Shown: positions 27,373-36,097, numbered from the stretch's first letter. The stretch is DNA of 64,000 nt from Comamonas_C sp026954015 (GCA_035063785.1 JAPSFS010000002.1:186001-250000), one strand, 5' to 3'. Numbers and translations: made by a program. The notes: generated by a model not told the origin, from the letters alone.

Positions 27373-28842
27373 TTACTGGCCGTCGTTCCTGAGCAGCTTG
27401 CGCACCCAGTGCTGGAGCAGCGCCCCCGCGGCTTCACGCCCGCCCAGGCCGAACGCCAGCGCCACGGCGACCGCGATCGCGCCCAGTGTCAGGCCGAAGG
27501 CCAGTTGCACGATCTCGTTGGCGATGCCCATGGCGCGCAGACCCATGGCCGTGACGAGCCCGAGGATGGCAAAGCGCGCCACGTTGGCCGCCAGCGCGTT
27601 GCCTTCGTGGCCGGTGCGGCGGATGGCGCGCGCGGCGATGCCCGAGAGCCAGAAGCCCACGGCCAGGATGGCGCTGCCCAGCAGGATGTCGCCGCCGAAG
27701 GTGATGAAGGTGGTGACGACGTCGCTCACCTGGTGAAAGCCCAGTTGCGAGGCGGCTTCCACTGTGGCGAACAGCAGCGCGAAGAACACCAGCAGCGTTC
27801 CGGCGAGCGCCGAGGGGCGCATGCTGCCCGAGAGCGCGTCGCCCAGCCCCAGCTTGGCGGGCAGCGCGTCGACGCCCGCGCTTTCGAGCAGGCGGGCCAG
27901 CACCTGGGCGGCAAAGCGCGCGACGTACCAGGTCAGCAGCAGGATGAGCGCGGCGGCGAGGATGTTCGGCGTGGCCGACAGCACCTGCTCCAGCACCCGC
28001 GTGGCGGGGGCGGAGATGGCCTGGACCTTGAGCGCGTCCAGCGCCGCGATCAGGCTGGGCACGATGACCAGGATGAACACCACGGTGCCGCCCAGGTGCG
28101 GCAGGTCGATGCCGGTATCCAGGCCCAGGCGCGTGTTGATGCGCCCGGCCCCCGCGGCGGTGAGCAGATTGCGCGTGAGCGCGCGCAGGATGCGGGCGAC
28201 GACGTACCCGGCCACGGCGATCACGGCGGCGCCGAAGGCGTCGGGCAGGTAGCCCAGCAGGCGCGCGAGCAGGTCGCGCACCGGGTCGAGCACGCCCTGC
28301 AGGCGCAGCGCAGCCAGGATGGCCGGCAGGAAGAACAGGATGACGAGCCAGAAGACCACGTTGCCCGCGCTGCGGCTGATGGGCGCCATGCCGGCTTCCT
28401 GCGCCAGGCGCTCATCCCAGCTCGTGGCGGCCAGCGCCCTGGTGGCGAGCGCGCGCAGCACGCTGGCGATCAGCCAGGCCACCAGCGCCAGCACCGCGCC
28501 CGCCGCGAGGTAGGGCAGGTAGCCGACCACGTCCTGCACCATCGCGGCAAACGGCGCGGACAGCGAGGTCAGGTCCAGCGAGTTGAGCACCGCCACCAGC
28601 GTGGCCAGCAGTACCAGCCAGAAGACGGCGATGGCGGCGGTCTGCTCCACCTGGACCGGCGCGCTGGTGCTGCGCTGGATGCGCTCGTTCAGGCGCGCCA
28701 GCGCCAGGCCCCGGCGCACGCCGGCGCGCGCGAGCACGGCCAGCAGCCAGCCCGCGAGCAGGATGGCGAGCGCGCCCAGCAGTTGGGGGATGCGTGCGCC
28801 CAGTGCTTGCTGCAGGGCGGCGGTGAACACGTCGTAGTCCAT
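27373..28842 (-). CDS. Mechanosensitive ion channel-like protein with repeated TM helices
   Basis: A 489-residue membrane protein with repeated units: an amphipathic or TM helix (LLAGWLLAVLARAGVRR, YVVARILRALTRNLL, WYVARFAAQVLARLLES), each followed by a short turn and another helix. This matches the conserved-TM-helix proteins related to MscS channels; the C-terminal FGLGGREAAGALLQHW resembles the MscS pore-exit motif. It may gate in response to membrane tension. Upstream lies the proVWX osmoprotectant operon on the same strand, which fits a common osmotic theme. Confidence 0.75.
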   Translation of the reverse strand: MDYDVFTAALQQALGARIPQLLGALAILLAGWLLAVLARAGVRRGLALARLNERIQRSTSAPVQVEQTAAIAVFWLVLLATLVAVLNSLDLTSLSAPFAAMVQDVVGYLPYLAAGAVLALVAWLIASVLRALATRALAATSWDERLAQEAGMAPISRSAGNVVFWLVILFFLPAILAALRLQGVLDPVRDLLARLLGYLPDAFGAAVIAVAGYVVARILRALTRNLLTAAGAGRINTRLGLDTGIDLPHLGGTVVFILVIVPSLIAALDALKVQAISAPATRVLEQVLSATPNILAAALILLLTWYVARFAAQVLARLLESAGVDALPAKLGLGDALSGSMRPSALAGTLLVFFALLFATVEAASQLGFHQVSDVVTTFITFGGDILLGSAILAVGFWLSGIAARAIRRTGHEGNALAANVARFAILGLVTAMGLRAMGIANEIVQLAFGLTLGAIAVAVALAFGLGGREAAGALLQHWVRKLLRNDGQ

Positions 28843-28887
28843 GGTGATCCTTTTGCTTGCGCACGGTGTGCGGCGTGGTGGAGGGGG

Positions 28888-29898
28888 TTACTTCACTGCG
28901 GCGCGTGCCTTGGCCAGCCACCCGTCCCAGGTGGACTGGTGCGCCTTGATCCATTGTGTCGCATGGCGCTCGATGTCGGCCGCCTTGTTCTGACCCTGGC
29001 TCATCAGGTGGTTCTGGGCGTTGATGTCGGCGATGGGCAGCTGCATCTCCTCGAACAGCACGGCCGCGTCGGGGTGCGCGTCGGTGAAGGCCTTGTTGGC
29101 GACGATCTGCTGGTTGTTCACGACGAAGCCGTAGTTCCTGCCGTTGGGCAGTTTCGTGTCCAGGCCCTTCTGCTCACCGGGCAGCGACGAGAACGGCACC
29201 TCCAGCCACACCACGTCCTGGCCGGGCTTGAGTTCGTTGCTCACCCAGTAGGGCGTCCAGGTGTAGTAGAGGATGGGCTTGCCCGCCTTGTAGCGCGTGA
29301 TGGTGTCGGCGATCAGCGCCGAGTAGCTGCCCTGCTGGTGCGTCACGGTCTTGCGCAGGCCGAACGCGGTGAGCTGGTGCTCGATCACCGCCTCGCACCC
29401 CCAGCCGGGGTTGCAGCCCGTGAGGTCCGCCTTGCCGTCGCCGTCGCTGTCGAACAGCCGGGCGAGCTTGGGGTCCTTGAGCTGGCCGATGTTGGTGATC
29501 TTGTAGGCGTCGGCGGTCTTCTTGTCGATCAGATAGCCCTGCGCCGCGTTGGGCGAGTAGATGCCCTTGCGAAACAGCTTGGCATCGCCGCCCGCGTTCT
29601 TGTAGTAATCGGCGTGCAGCGGGTTCCAGTGGTCGGCCAGGAAGGTGGCGTCGCCATTGCCGATGGCGATGTGCGCGGTGGGGTATTCCACCTCCTTGAT
29701 CGGCTGCACGTCGTAGCCCAGTTGCGTGAGCGCCTTCATGACGAGCAGGGTCTGGAAGGTCTCCTCGGCGATCGAGCTCTTGAGCGGCAGCACCTGGGTG
29801 CCCTTGCCGGGCAGGTCGGCGGCCTGGGCCGCCACGGCCACGCCGGTGGCCAGGGCCGTCGTGATCAGGACGCGGCGGATACGGGAGTGCGATGTCAT
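28888..29898 (-). CDS. proX: Glycine betaine/proline ABC transporter substrate-binding protein
   Basis: A 336-residue periplasmic receptor: signal peptide 1-27 (ends AQAADL), then FLADHWNPLHADYY, GCNPGWGCEAV and YTWTPYWVSNEL, whose tryptophans form the aromatic box for the quaternary ammonium ligand. ATG 29898 has AAGGAG upstream. It is the third gene of a proV-proW-proX operon, separated from proW by a copy of the dispersed repeat. It binds betaine or proline betaine for import under osmotic stress. Confidence 0.92.
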   Translation of the reverse strand: MTSHSRIRRVLITTALATGVAVAAQAADLPGKGTQVLPLKSSIAEETFQTLLVMKALTQLGYDVQPIKEVEYPTAHIAIGNGDATFLADHWNPLHADYYKNAGGDAKLFRKGIYSPNAAQGYLIDKKTADAYKITNIGQLKDPKLARLFDSDGDGKADLTGCNPGWGCEAVIEHQLTAFGLRKTVTHQQGSYSALIADTITRYKAGKPILYYTWTPYWVSNELKPGQDVVWLEVPFSSLPGEQKGLDTKLPNGRNYGFVVNNQQIVANKAFTDAHPDAAVLFEEMQLPIADINAQNHLMSQGQNKAADIERHATQWIKAHQSTWDGWLAKARAAVK

Positions 29899-29918
29899 GG
29901 CTTTCTCCTTGGGCAAAA

Positions 29919-29978
29919 ATTTGAATGAAAAGTGGCTCCAGCGCTTGTCCACAAAGCGCTGGCAGCTATGGTTTTGAA
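29919..29978 (+). repeat. Dispersed palindromic repeat between proW and proX, near-canonical copy
   Basis: Flank TTTGAATGAAAA, then GGCTCCAGCGCTTGTCCACA, AAGCGCTGGCAGCTAT and a right flank GGTTTTGAA. CAGCGCTT and AAGCGCTG form the palindromic core. This is the clearest copy. The CTA in its GCAGCTATGG end is the complement of the TAG stop codon of proW (29966-29968). Confidence 0.8.
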
Positions 29979-31057
29979 GGTTTTCGCAGCAGCAGGCCGA
30001 GCGGCCCGCCGTGCCACCAGCGGCGGCTGCCGCGCCGCGGCTCGCCCATCGCCTGCGTGATGCGGTCGAGCACGATCGCAAGCAGCACGATGCCCAGGCC
30101 GCCGACGGTGGCCAGACCCATGTCCAGGCGCCCGATGCCGCGCAGCACCATCTGCCCCAGGCCCCCCACGGCGATCATCGAAGCGATCACGACCATGGAG
30201 AGGCTGAGCATCAGCGCCTGGTTGATGCCCGCCATGATGGACGGCATGGCCAGCGGCAGCTGCACCTTCAGCAGCAGCTGCGAGGGCGAGGCGCCGTAGG
30301 CGCGGCTGGCCTCGATCAAATCGGGCCGCACCTGGCGGATGCCGAGGTTGGTCAGGCGCACCAGCGGCGGCAGCGCGAAGACGATGGTGACGATCACGCC
30401 CGGCACGTTGCCGATGCCGAACAGCATCACCACCGGCACCAGGTAGACGAAGGCCGGCGTGGTCTGCATGGCATCAAGCACCGGGCGCGTGAGGCGCTGC
30501 GCGCGGTCGCTGGCCGCGAGCAGCACGCCCAGCGGCAGGCCGACGAGCACACAGAAGAAGAGCGAGGTGAACACCAGCGCCAGCGTCACCATGGTGTCGT
30601 TCCAGATGCCGAGCACGGCCACCGCGAGCAGCGACAGCGCCGTGGCCAGTGCCAGCCAGCGCCCGGCGAACTGCCAGGCGACGAGCGCGATGAACAGCAC
30701 CATGAGCGGCCAGGGCACGGCCAGCAGCCCATCGGTGATGCCCGAGAGGATGGCGTCGATGGGCGTGCGCACGGCCTGGAAGAACGGGCGGAAGTGCGCC
30801 ACCAGCCAGGCCAGGCCGTCGTTGATCGGGCCCTGCACCGGCAAGCCGTCGGTGCTGATCTGGTGCCAGAGCGCGGCGAAGCTGCTGCCGTCGCCCTCGG
30901 GCGGCGTGGCGCTGGCGGGCGCATCGAGCCAGCTTGCGCCACCCTGCGCGCCGTCCATGGCGCTGCCCCAGGCGTCAGGGGCGGCAGCAGAGGCATCGGG
31001 AGGAGTGGCGGGCGCGCTGGCCGCGCTCCACGGATCGGTGTTGGCTTCGTTGGCCAT
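29966..31057 (-). CDS. proW: Glycine betaine/proline ABC transporter permease
   Basis: A 363-residue permease. ATG 31057 begins a soluble, Ala/Ser/Pro/Asp-rich N-terminal part of about 70 residues (WSAASAPATPPDAS), then six or seven membrane segments with the permease loop EASRAYGASPSQLLLKVQLPLA (split: EASRAYGASPSQ, LLLKVQLPLA). The long acidic N terminus is as in E. coli ProW. The last residues (KPSKP) and the TAG stop come from the edge of the dispersed repeat. It works with ProV and ProX. Confidence 0.9.
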   Translation of the reverse strand: MANEANTDPWSAASAPATPPDASAAAPDAWGSAMDGAQGGASWLDAPASATPPEGDGSSFAALWHQISTDGLPVQGPINDGLAWLVAHFRPFFQAVRTPIDAILSGITDGLLAVPWPLMVLFIALVAWQFAGRWLALATALSLLAVAVLGIWNDTMVTLALVFTSLFFCVLVGLPLGVLLAASDRAQRLTRPVLDAMQTTPAFVYLVPVVMLFGIGNVPGVIVTIVFALPPLVRLTNLGIRQVRPDLIEASRAYGASPSQLLLKVQLPLAMPSIMAGINQALMLSLSMVVIASMIAVGGLGQMVLRGIGRLDMGLATVGGLGIVLLAIVLDRITQAMGEPRRGSRRWWHGGPLGLLLRKPSKP

Positions 31058-31074
31058 GAGGGTGTCCTTTCGTG

Positions 31075-32364
31075 TCACGCGGCCTGGACGACCGGGTCCA
31101 TCGCCTGGTGCGGAAACTGCGGGTTGAGCTGCAGCGGCGCCACCTCGGGCTGCGCGGGCAGCACGGGCGGCGTGTCGCGGTCGAGAAAGCGCATCAAGGT
31201 GGTGCGGCTCACCACGCCCAGGTACTGCCCGGCCTCGTCGACCACGGGCAGCGGGCAGGGCGCGTTCGTCATCGCGCCGTAGAGGTCGGCCACCGGCGCG
31301 TTCGCATCCAGCGGCGGCGCGTCGGTGAGGAAGGCGTGCTTCAGGCCCAGCGGGCCCTGGTGGCCGCGCAGCGCGTCGCGCAGCGATTGCGAGGAGACCA
31401 CGCCCAGGTACTTCCTGCGCGGGCTCAGCACGTAGGCCACGTCGCGGTCGGAGTCCTCCAGAATGCGCAGCGCCGCGCGGCAGCCGCGGTCGCCGAGCTC
31501 CGAGATCACGGTGAGCGCCTGGCGCGCGATGTCCGCGGCCTTGAACACGGCGGCGGCGTCCACCCCGCGCACGAAGTCGCGCACGTAGTCGTCGGCCGGC
31601 GCGCGCAGGATCTCGTCGGGCGTGCCCACCTGCACCACGTGGCCGTCCTTCATGATGGCGATGTGGTCGCCGATGCGCATCGCCTCGTCCAGGTCGTGCG
31701 AGATGAAGACGATGGTGCGGCGCTTCGTCTCCTGCAGGCGCAGCAGCTCGGACTGCATCTCGGTGCGGATGATGGGGTCGAGCGCCGAGAACGCCTCGTC
31801 CATCAGCAGGATGGATGGATCGGCCGCGAGCGCCCGCGCCAGGCCCACGCGCTGCTGCATGCCGCCCGAGAGCTCGTCGGGGTAGCTCGCCTCCCAGCCC
31901 GCCAGGCCCACCTGCGCCAGCGCCTCTTTCGCGGCGCTCTCGCGCGCGGCGCGGCCCACGCCGTCGAGCTCCAGGCCGAAGGCGGTGTTCTCCAGCACCG
32001 ACAGGTGCGGCATCAGCGCGAACGACTGGAACACCATGGAGATGTCCTTGCGCCGCAGTTGCCGCAGGCGCCGCTCGTCGTAGTCCAGGATGTTCTCGCC
32101 GTCGACCAGCACGCGCCCGCTCGTGGGCGCAATCAGACGGTTGAGCATGCGCACCAGCGTCGACTTGCCCGAGCCCGACAGGCCCATGACGACGAAGATC
32201 TCGCCCGCGGCGATGTGAAAGCTGGCGTCGAAGACGCCGATCGATTGACCGGTGCGCTCCAGAATCTCCTGTTTGCTCGCGCCTGCGCGGGCCAGGCGCA
32301 GGGCCTCCTCGGGCGCGTCGCCGAAGACCTTGAATACCTGCTCGATCGTGATGGATTTGGCCAT
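31075..32364 (-). CDS. proV: Glycine betaine/proline ABC transporter ATP-binding protein
   Basis: A 429-residue ATPase: Walker A GLSGSGKST at 61-69, YPDELSGGMQQRVG signature, ILLMDEAFSALDP Walker B, and a C-terminal pair of CBS domains (about 280-400), which sense ionic strength in ProV/OpuA-type systems. ATG 32364 is selected because MAKSITIEQVFKVFG is the family start. It is the first gene of the operon, with a long promoter-bearing gap upstream. Confidence 0.93.
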   Translation of the reverse strand: MAKSITIEQVFKVFGDAPEEALRLARAGASKQEILERTGQSIGVFDASFHIAAGEIFVVMGLSGSGKSTLVRMLNRLIAPTSGRVLVDGENILDYDERRLRQLRRKDISMVFQSFALMPHLSVLENTAFGLELDGVGRAARESAAKEALAQVGLAGWEASYPDELSGGMQQRVGLARALAADPSILLMDEAFSALDPIIRTEMQSELLRLQETKRRTIVFISHDLDEAMRIGDHIAIMKDGHVVQVGTPDEILRAPADDYVRDFVRGVDAAAVFKAADIARQALTVISELGDRGCRAALRILEDSDRDVAYVLSPRRKYLGVVSSQSLRDALRGHQGPLGLKHAFLTDAPPLDANAPVADLYGAMTNAPCPLPVVDEAGQYLGVVSRTTLMRFLDRDTPPVLPAQPEVAPLQLNPQFPHQAMDPVVQAA

Positions 32365-32814
32365 TGCGATGGGTTCTTTCTCGTGGATTGAACTCACCCC
32401 GGCGTTCACGCGAACGCGCGGAGCACGATGGCCGAAGCGTGCAAAAAATCACACAACCCCGATGCAGTGACATCGCCCAAAGTGCATGCCGGTGATGGGA
32501 CGCACACGGAGGACGTTGCCGGGGAAGTTGACCGCCTTCCGGGGCGGCCGGGCGGCTCGAATGGCACGCGAAGGTGGTGCGCAAGAGCCAGTGCGGGGGC
32601 AGCGCGGCGCCGCTATGCGGCAGGGCGCCCCCGGCATCGAGGTCGAAACTTCGACCGTGGCAAGCGACGCATGCCCGTGGGGCGCGGCGCTCAGCCGTGT
32701 TTCATGCGGGTCTGAACAGCGTCAGAGCGACATGAATGACCTGCATTGCAGGTTGTAGGACACGCGCAAAGTATATCGCGAGCGTTTGTGCGGCAGCCCG
32801 CCCGAGCGGATCGG
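32365..32814 (-). promoter_or_regulatory. Upstream region of proVWX (450 bp, no convincing gene)
   Basis: No coding frame here has similarity or a good ribosome binding site. Two palindromes stand out: GGTCGAA-AC-TTCGACC at 32641-32656, which has the shape of a regulator site, and ACCTGCATTGCAGGT at 32739-32753. The osmotically controlled promoter of proV should lie in this stretch; I cannot fix its -10 and -35. Confidence 0.4.
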
Positions 32815-33636
32815 TCAGTGGCGCAGCAGCGCGCTGCCGCGCTCCAGCGTCACGCCGGCAGCGGCCATCTGGCGTGCGAAATCGGGGCTCGCAAGGTGGG
32901 CGTACTCCCAGGCACGCGCGGGGGCGATCGGGTCGTCGCGGTCGGCCGGGGTGCTGCTGCCGGGGTGGCACATGAGCACGCTCGCCTGCGGCGAGCCTGC
33001 GAGCCAGCGGGCCATGCGGCGCGCATAGGCGGCCTCGCCGCCTTGAAAATCATAGATGCCAGAAAGCCATTTTGCGCAGGGCACGCCAGCGCCAGCAGCT
33101 ATGGATTCAAGAGTATCCGCGCCCATCAGCGCAATGATGCGGCTCTTCACGCTGCGCTGTCCGGCGGGTGCGCGCGCGATGCGCAGCCACGGCGGCCGCG
33201 CGCCATAGCGGCGCGCAAGCGTGGCGACGAGCGTCTCGCGGATGCCCGCGAACTGCTGCACATGCTGGTGCCCGTCCACGTGGTCGGGCGCGGCGTGCCA
33301 GTGCGCCTCGAAGGCGTCGAGCTGGCGCTCGATGACGGTGCGCGCGCGTTCCCGGTCGAACCCGCCGAGCAGCGCGCGCCGCATCGCGCGAGCCAATGGC
33401 AGGCCGTGGCCCGCGGCGATGGCAAAGGCGCTGGTCCAGTCCAGATGCAGGCCCACGTCCAGACGGTCGCGCAGCGGGGCCAGGGCCGCCGCGTCTTCGC
33501 GCCAGCGCGGCGAGAGCACCATCGCGCTCGTGGCCGTGAGCCGCCCCTGCGCCGCGAGCGCCCGGATCGCGCCGCTCACACCCGCGCCCTGCGCGTAGTC
33601 GTCGGCGCACAGCACGAGGGACCGGGGTGTGCGCAT
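32815..33636 (-). CDS. ChbG/HpnK family carbohydrate deacetylase
   Basis: A 273-residue protein with CADDYAQGAG (metal-binding Asp pair) at the start and DHVDGHQHVQQF further on, the usual signatures of the ChbG/HpnK deacetylase fold. It would remove an N-acetyl group from a sugar or a hopanoid-linked glucosamine. No hopanoid genes are nearby, so HpnK is not claimed. Odd point: residues about 175-190 (LESIAAGAGVPCAKW) are encoded by a copy of the dispersed repeat; frame and downstream motifs are kept. Confidence 0.75.
   Translation of the reverse strand: MRTPRSLVLCADDYAQGAGVSGAIRALAAQGRLTATSAMVLSPRWREDAAALAPLRDRLDVGLHLDWTSAFAIAAGHGLPLARAMRRALLGGFDRERARTVIERQLDAFEAHWHAAPDHVDGHQHVQQFAGIRETLVATLARRYGARPPWLRIARAPAGQRSVKSRIIALMGADTLESIAAGAGVPCAKWLSGIYDFQGGEAAYARRMARWLAGSPQASVLMCHPGSSTPADRDDPIAPARAWEYAHLASPDFARQMAAAGVTLERGSALLRH
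33068..33112 (+). repeat. Dispersed palindromic repeat inside the deacetylase gene
   Basis: CCATTTTGCGCAGGGCACGC, then CAGCGCCAGCAGCTATGG and a flank ATTCAAGAG. The AGCTATGG end matches copies at 29919, 61428 and 62833. It lies in frame in the deacetylase gene, on the opposite strand. Confidence 0.6.
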
Positions 33637-33661
33637 GGCTGCGGTGCGCGCGGCGGCGGGT

Positions 33662-34210
33662 TCAGGTGATGTCGATGCAGTGAAAGCCGAAGTGCCCCGC
33701 GCGCAGGTCGGCGTAGTGGCACCGCAGCGTGGTCTTGACGGTGCGGAACGCGAGTTCGTCCCAGGGGATTTCGCTTTCGGTGAAGAGCCGCGCCTCCAGC
33801 GTCTCCACGCCGGGGTTGAAGCGCTCGCTTTGCAGCGTCGCGCGGTAGAAGAGGTGCACCTGGCCCACGTGCGTCACGTTGAGCAGCGAAAACAGCGGTC
33901 CCATCGTGATCTCGGCGCCGGCCTCCTCGTCGGTCTCGCGCGCCGCGCCCTGCGCCGTGGTTTCGTTGAGCTCCATGAAGCCCGCGGGCAGCGTCCACAG
34001 CCCGTGGCGTGGCTCGATCGCGCGGCGGCACAGCAGTACGCGCTCGCCCAGCGCGGGCACCGTGCCCACGACCATCAGCGGGTTTTCGTAGTGGATCGTG
34101 CCACAGCGCGTGCACACGGCGCGCGGGTGCGTGTCGCCATCGTCCGGGATGCGGTAGACCACCGGGGCGCCGCATTCGCGGCAGTGCTTGATCGGTCGGC
34201 GGGGGTACAT
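33662..34210 (-). CDS. Nudix hydrolase with N-terminal zinc ribbon
   Basis: A 182-residue protein. CRECG and CTRCG form a zinc ribbon (about 10-35); the Nudix box is GFMELNETTAQGAARETDEE (the expected G-x5-E-x7-RE-x2-EE-xG, with AG following). This arrangement resembles NudC-like or ADP-ribose-type pyrophosphatases, which cleave a nucleoside diphosphate linked to X. ATG 34210 begins MYPRRPIKHCRECG. A repeat copy lies directly upstream, so its ribosome binding region borders the repeat. Confidence 0.82.
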   Translation of the reverse strand: MYPRRPIKHCRECGAPVVYRIPDDGDTHPRAVCTRCGTIHYENPLMVVGTVPALGERVLLCRRAIEPRHGLWTLPAGFMELNETTAQGAARETDEEAGAEITMGPLFSLLNVTHVGQVHLFYRATLQSERFNPGVETLEARLFTESEIPWDELAFRTVKTTLRCHYADLRAGHFGFHCIDIT

Positions 34211-34214
34211 GGAT

Positions 34215-34271
34215 ATCAATGAAATCCGGTTGCAGCGCTTGTGTGCCAAGCGCGGGGCGCTATCAAATCAG
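34215..34271 (+). repeat. Dispersed palindromic repeat between the FAA hydrolase and Nudix genes
   Basis: ATCAATGAAATCCGGTTGCA, then GCGCTTGTGTGCCAAGCGCG, then GGGCGCTATCAAATCA. GCGCTTG and CAAGCGC form the palindromic core. Confidence 0.7.
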
Positions 34272-34275
34272 TGGT

Positions 34276-34971
34276 TCAGACGATCTGGATGCGCAGCGGC
34301 GCGAGTGCGTCTATACGTCCCTCAAGCACGTCGCCGCGCACCACGGCCGCCACGCCCGCGGGCGTGCCGGTGAAGATGAGGTCGCCCGGTTGCAGCTCCC
34401 ACGCGGCGCTCAGGTGGCTGATGATCTCGGCGGTGCTCCAGATCATGTCGGCGATGGTGCTCTTCTGGCGCTCGGCCCCGTTGACCTGCAGCGCGATGGT
34501 GCTGCGCGCGATGCCCGGCACCTGCGCGGCCGCGGTGATGGCGCCGATCGGGGCGCTCGCATCGAACCCCTTGGCGATGCTCCACGGGCGCCCCGTCTTC
34601 TTGGACTGGCTTTGCAGGTCGCGGCGCGTCATGTCCAGCCCGACGGCGTAGCCCCAGACATGGCGCAATGCGTCGTCCACCGCGATGTTCGTGCCCCCTG
34701 TGCCCAGGGCCACGACCAGTTCGACCTCGTGGTGGTAGTCGCTCGTGAGCGTGGGGTAGGGCACCTGGCCGGTCTCGCCCGCAGGCACGGGGACGACCGC
34801 GTCGGCCGGCTTCATGAAGAAGAACGGTGCCTCGCGCCCGCTGCCGCCCATCTCCTGCGCGTGCGCCGCATAGTTGCGCCCCACGCAGTAGATACGGTGC
34901 ACGGGGAAGCGCCCGGCGCTGCCGGTGACGGGAAGGCTCACCTGCGCGGGAGCGGCGACGACGTAAGACAT
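34276..34971 (-). CDS. Fumarylacetoacetate hydrolase family protein
   Basis: A 231-residue FAH-domain protein: VGRNYAAHAQEM, PPFF-like APFFFMKPADAVV, YHHEVELVVALG with the metal-binding acidic residues, and DLIFTGTPAGV near the end. The family includes fumarylpyruvate and acylpyruvate hydrolases and oxaloacetate decarboxylases. A second member lies in the gentisate cluster at 57232-57942 and is better placed to be the fumarylpyruvate hydrolase; this one is unassigned. It diverges from pgeF. Confidence 0.82.
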   Translation of the reverse strand: MSYVVAAPAQVSLPVTGSAGRFPVHRIYCVGRNYAAHAQEMGGSGREAPFFFMKPADAVVPVPAGETGQVPYPTLTSDYHHEVELVVALGTGGTNIAVDDALRHVWGYAVGLDMTRRDLQSQSKKTGRPWSIAKGFDASAPIGAITAAAQVPGIARSTIALQVNGAERQKSTIADMIWSTAEIISHLSAAWELQPGDLIFTGTPAGVAAVVRGDVLEGRIDALAPLRIQIV

Positions 34972-35037
34972 GGCGGACTGCTGTGAGTGGTGCGGCCTTG
35001 CAGTGTGCCACGCTGGCGTTGCCTTATGCTGGCACGC

Positions 35038-35853
35038 ATGCATGCCGCGCCCCCCGACTGGATCACCCCCGCATGGCCCGCGCCGCCGGGCGTGTACGCG
35101 TTGTGCACGACGCGCGTGGGCGGTGTGAGCGCCGCGCCGTGGAACACCTGCAACCTTGGGGACCACGTGCGGGACGATCCGCAAGCGGTGCGCGCGAACC
35201 GCGCGCGGCTGGGCGATGCGCTGCGCCACACGACGCCTGCGGCCCGCGCGGTGTACCTGAAGCAGGTGCACGCAACGCAGGTCGCCGTGCTCGATACCAC
35301 CAGCGCCGACGGCCTGCAGGCCGACGCCAGCACCACGCGGACGGCGGGCCTCGCGTGCACCGTGCTCGTGGCCGACTGCCTGCCGGTGCTCTTCACCAAC
35401 CGCGCGGGCACGCGCGTGGCCGCGGCGCACGCCGGCTGGCGCGGACTGGCGGCCGGCGTGCTGGAGCGCACCTTGGCGTGTTTTGTGGCTCCAGCCCAAT
35501 GGGTACAGGCGCCATCAGCTCCGGAAATTGAAGTGCTCGCCTGGCTGGGCCCGTGCATAGGGCCGACGGCGTTTGAGGTGGGTGCCGAAGTGCGCGAGGC
35601 GTTTTGCGCGCACGACGCGCGCGCAGCGCGGTGTTTTGCGCCGCTGGCCACGCGGGGCAAGTACCTGGCCGATCTGGCGGCGCTCGCGCGTCAGCGCCTG
35701 CAGGCCGCCGGGGTTGCGAGCATCACGGGCAACGACAGTTCGTCCCGCTGGTGCACGGTATCCAACCCTTCACGGTTCTTCTCGCACCGGCGCGACGCCG
35801 CCACCCTGGGCAGCACCGGACGCATGGCCGCGTGCGTCTGGATCGGTGCCTGA
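35038..35853 (+). CDS. pgeF: PgeF/YfiH family polyphenol oxidase-like purine nucleoside phosphorylase
   Basis: A 271-residue protein. LKQVHATQV, VADCLPVL, AAHAGWRGL and WLGPCIGP hold the His/Cys ligands of the laccase-domain (DUF152) family. Members act as purine nucleoside phosphorylases or adenosine deaminases and help peptidoglycan fidelity. ATG 35038 gives the family N terminus DWITPAWPAP; ATG 35026 is possible. Residues about 148-166 (VAPAQWVQAPSAPEI) lie just before WLGPCIGP and are encoded by a repeat copy. The last 84 bases overlap a convergent gene. Confidence 0.85.
   Translation: MHAAPPDWITPAWPAPPGVYALCTTRVGGVSAAPWNTCNLGDHVRDDPQAVRANRARLGDALRHTTPAARAVYLKQVHATQVAVLDTTSADGLQADASTTRTAGLACTVLVADCLPVLFTNRAGTRVAAAHAGWRGLAAGVLERTLACFVAPAQWVQAPSAPEIEVLAWLGPCIGPTAFEVGAEVREAFCAHDARAARCFAPLATRGKYLADLAALARQRLQAAGVASITGNDSSSRWCTVSNPSRFFSHRRDAATLGSTGRMAACVWIGA
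35479..35535 (+). repeat. Dispersed palindromic repeat inside pgeF
   Basis: TTTTGTGGCTCCAGCCCAAT, then GGGTACAGGCGCCATCAGCT, then CCGGAAATTGAAG. GGCTCCAG at one end and ATCAGCT at the other match the family spacing. It is in frame and adds residues relative to the usual loop before WLGPCIG. Confidence 0.55.
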
Positions 35854-36087
35854 CGCCGCGCCGTGCGCGGCCTCGTAGGCCGCCATCTGCGCCTGCTCGC
35901 GCGCGCGCCGCGCCCGCTTGCGCGCCGGGGTCGCGAGGATGTAGCCGATGATGCCCGCGGGCAGCAGCCCGTAGAACACGAAGGTGATGGCCGCGCCCAG
36001 GAGCGTGCCGGCAGGCGACGCGGCTTCGGCCACGGCCATCAGCAGGGTGACGTAGAGCCAGGCGATGATGACCAGGGGCAGAACCAT
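35770..36087 (-). CDS. Small membrane protein of unknown function
   Basis: A 105-residue protein from ATG 36087 with two hydrophobic segments (MVLPLVIIAWLYVTLLMAVA region and TFVFYGLLPAGIIGYIL) and a basic, then Ala/Gly-rich cytoplasmic tail (PARKRARRARE). I do not recognise a function. Its 3' end overlaps the 3' end of pgeF on the other strand by 84 bases; the overlapping tail is low in complexity. Confidence 0.6.
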   Translation of the reverse strand: MVLPLVIIAWLYVTLLMAVAEAASPAGTLLGAAITFVFYGLLPAGIIGYILATPARKRARRAREQAQMAAYEAAHGAASGTDPDARGHASGAAQGGGVAPVREEP

Positions 36088-36097
36088 GCGCGGGAGC

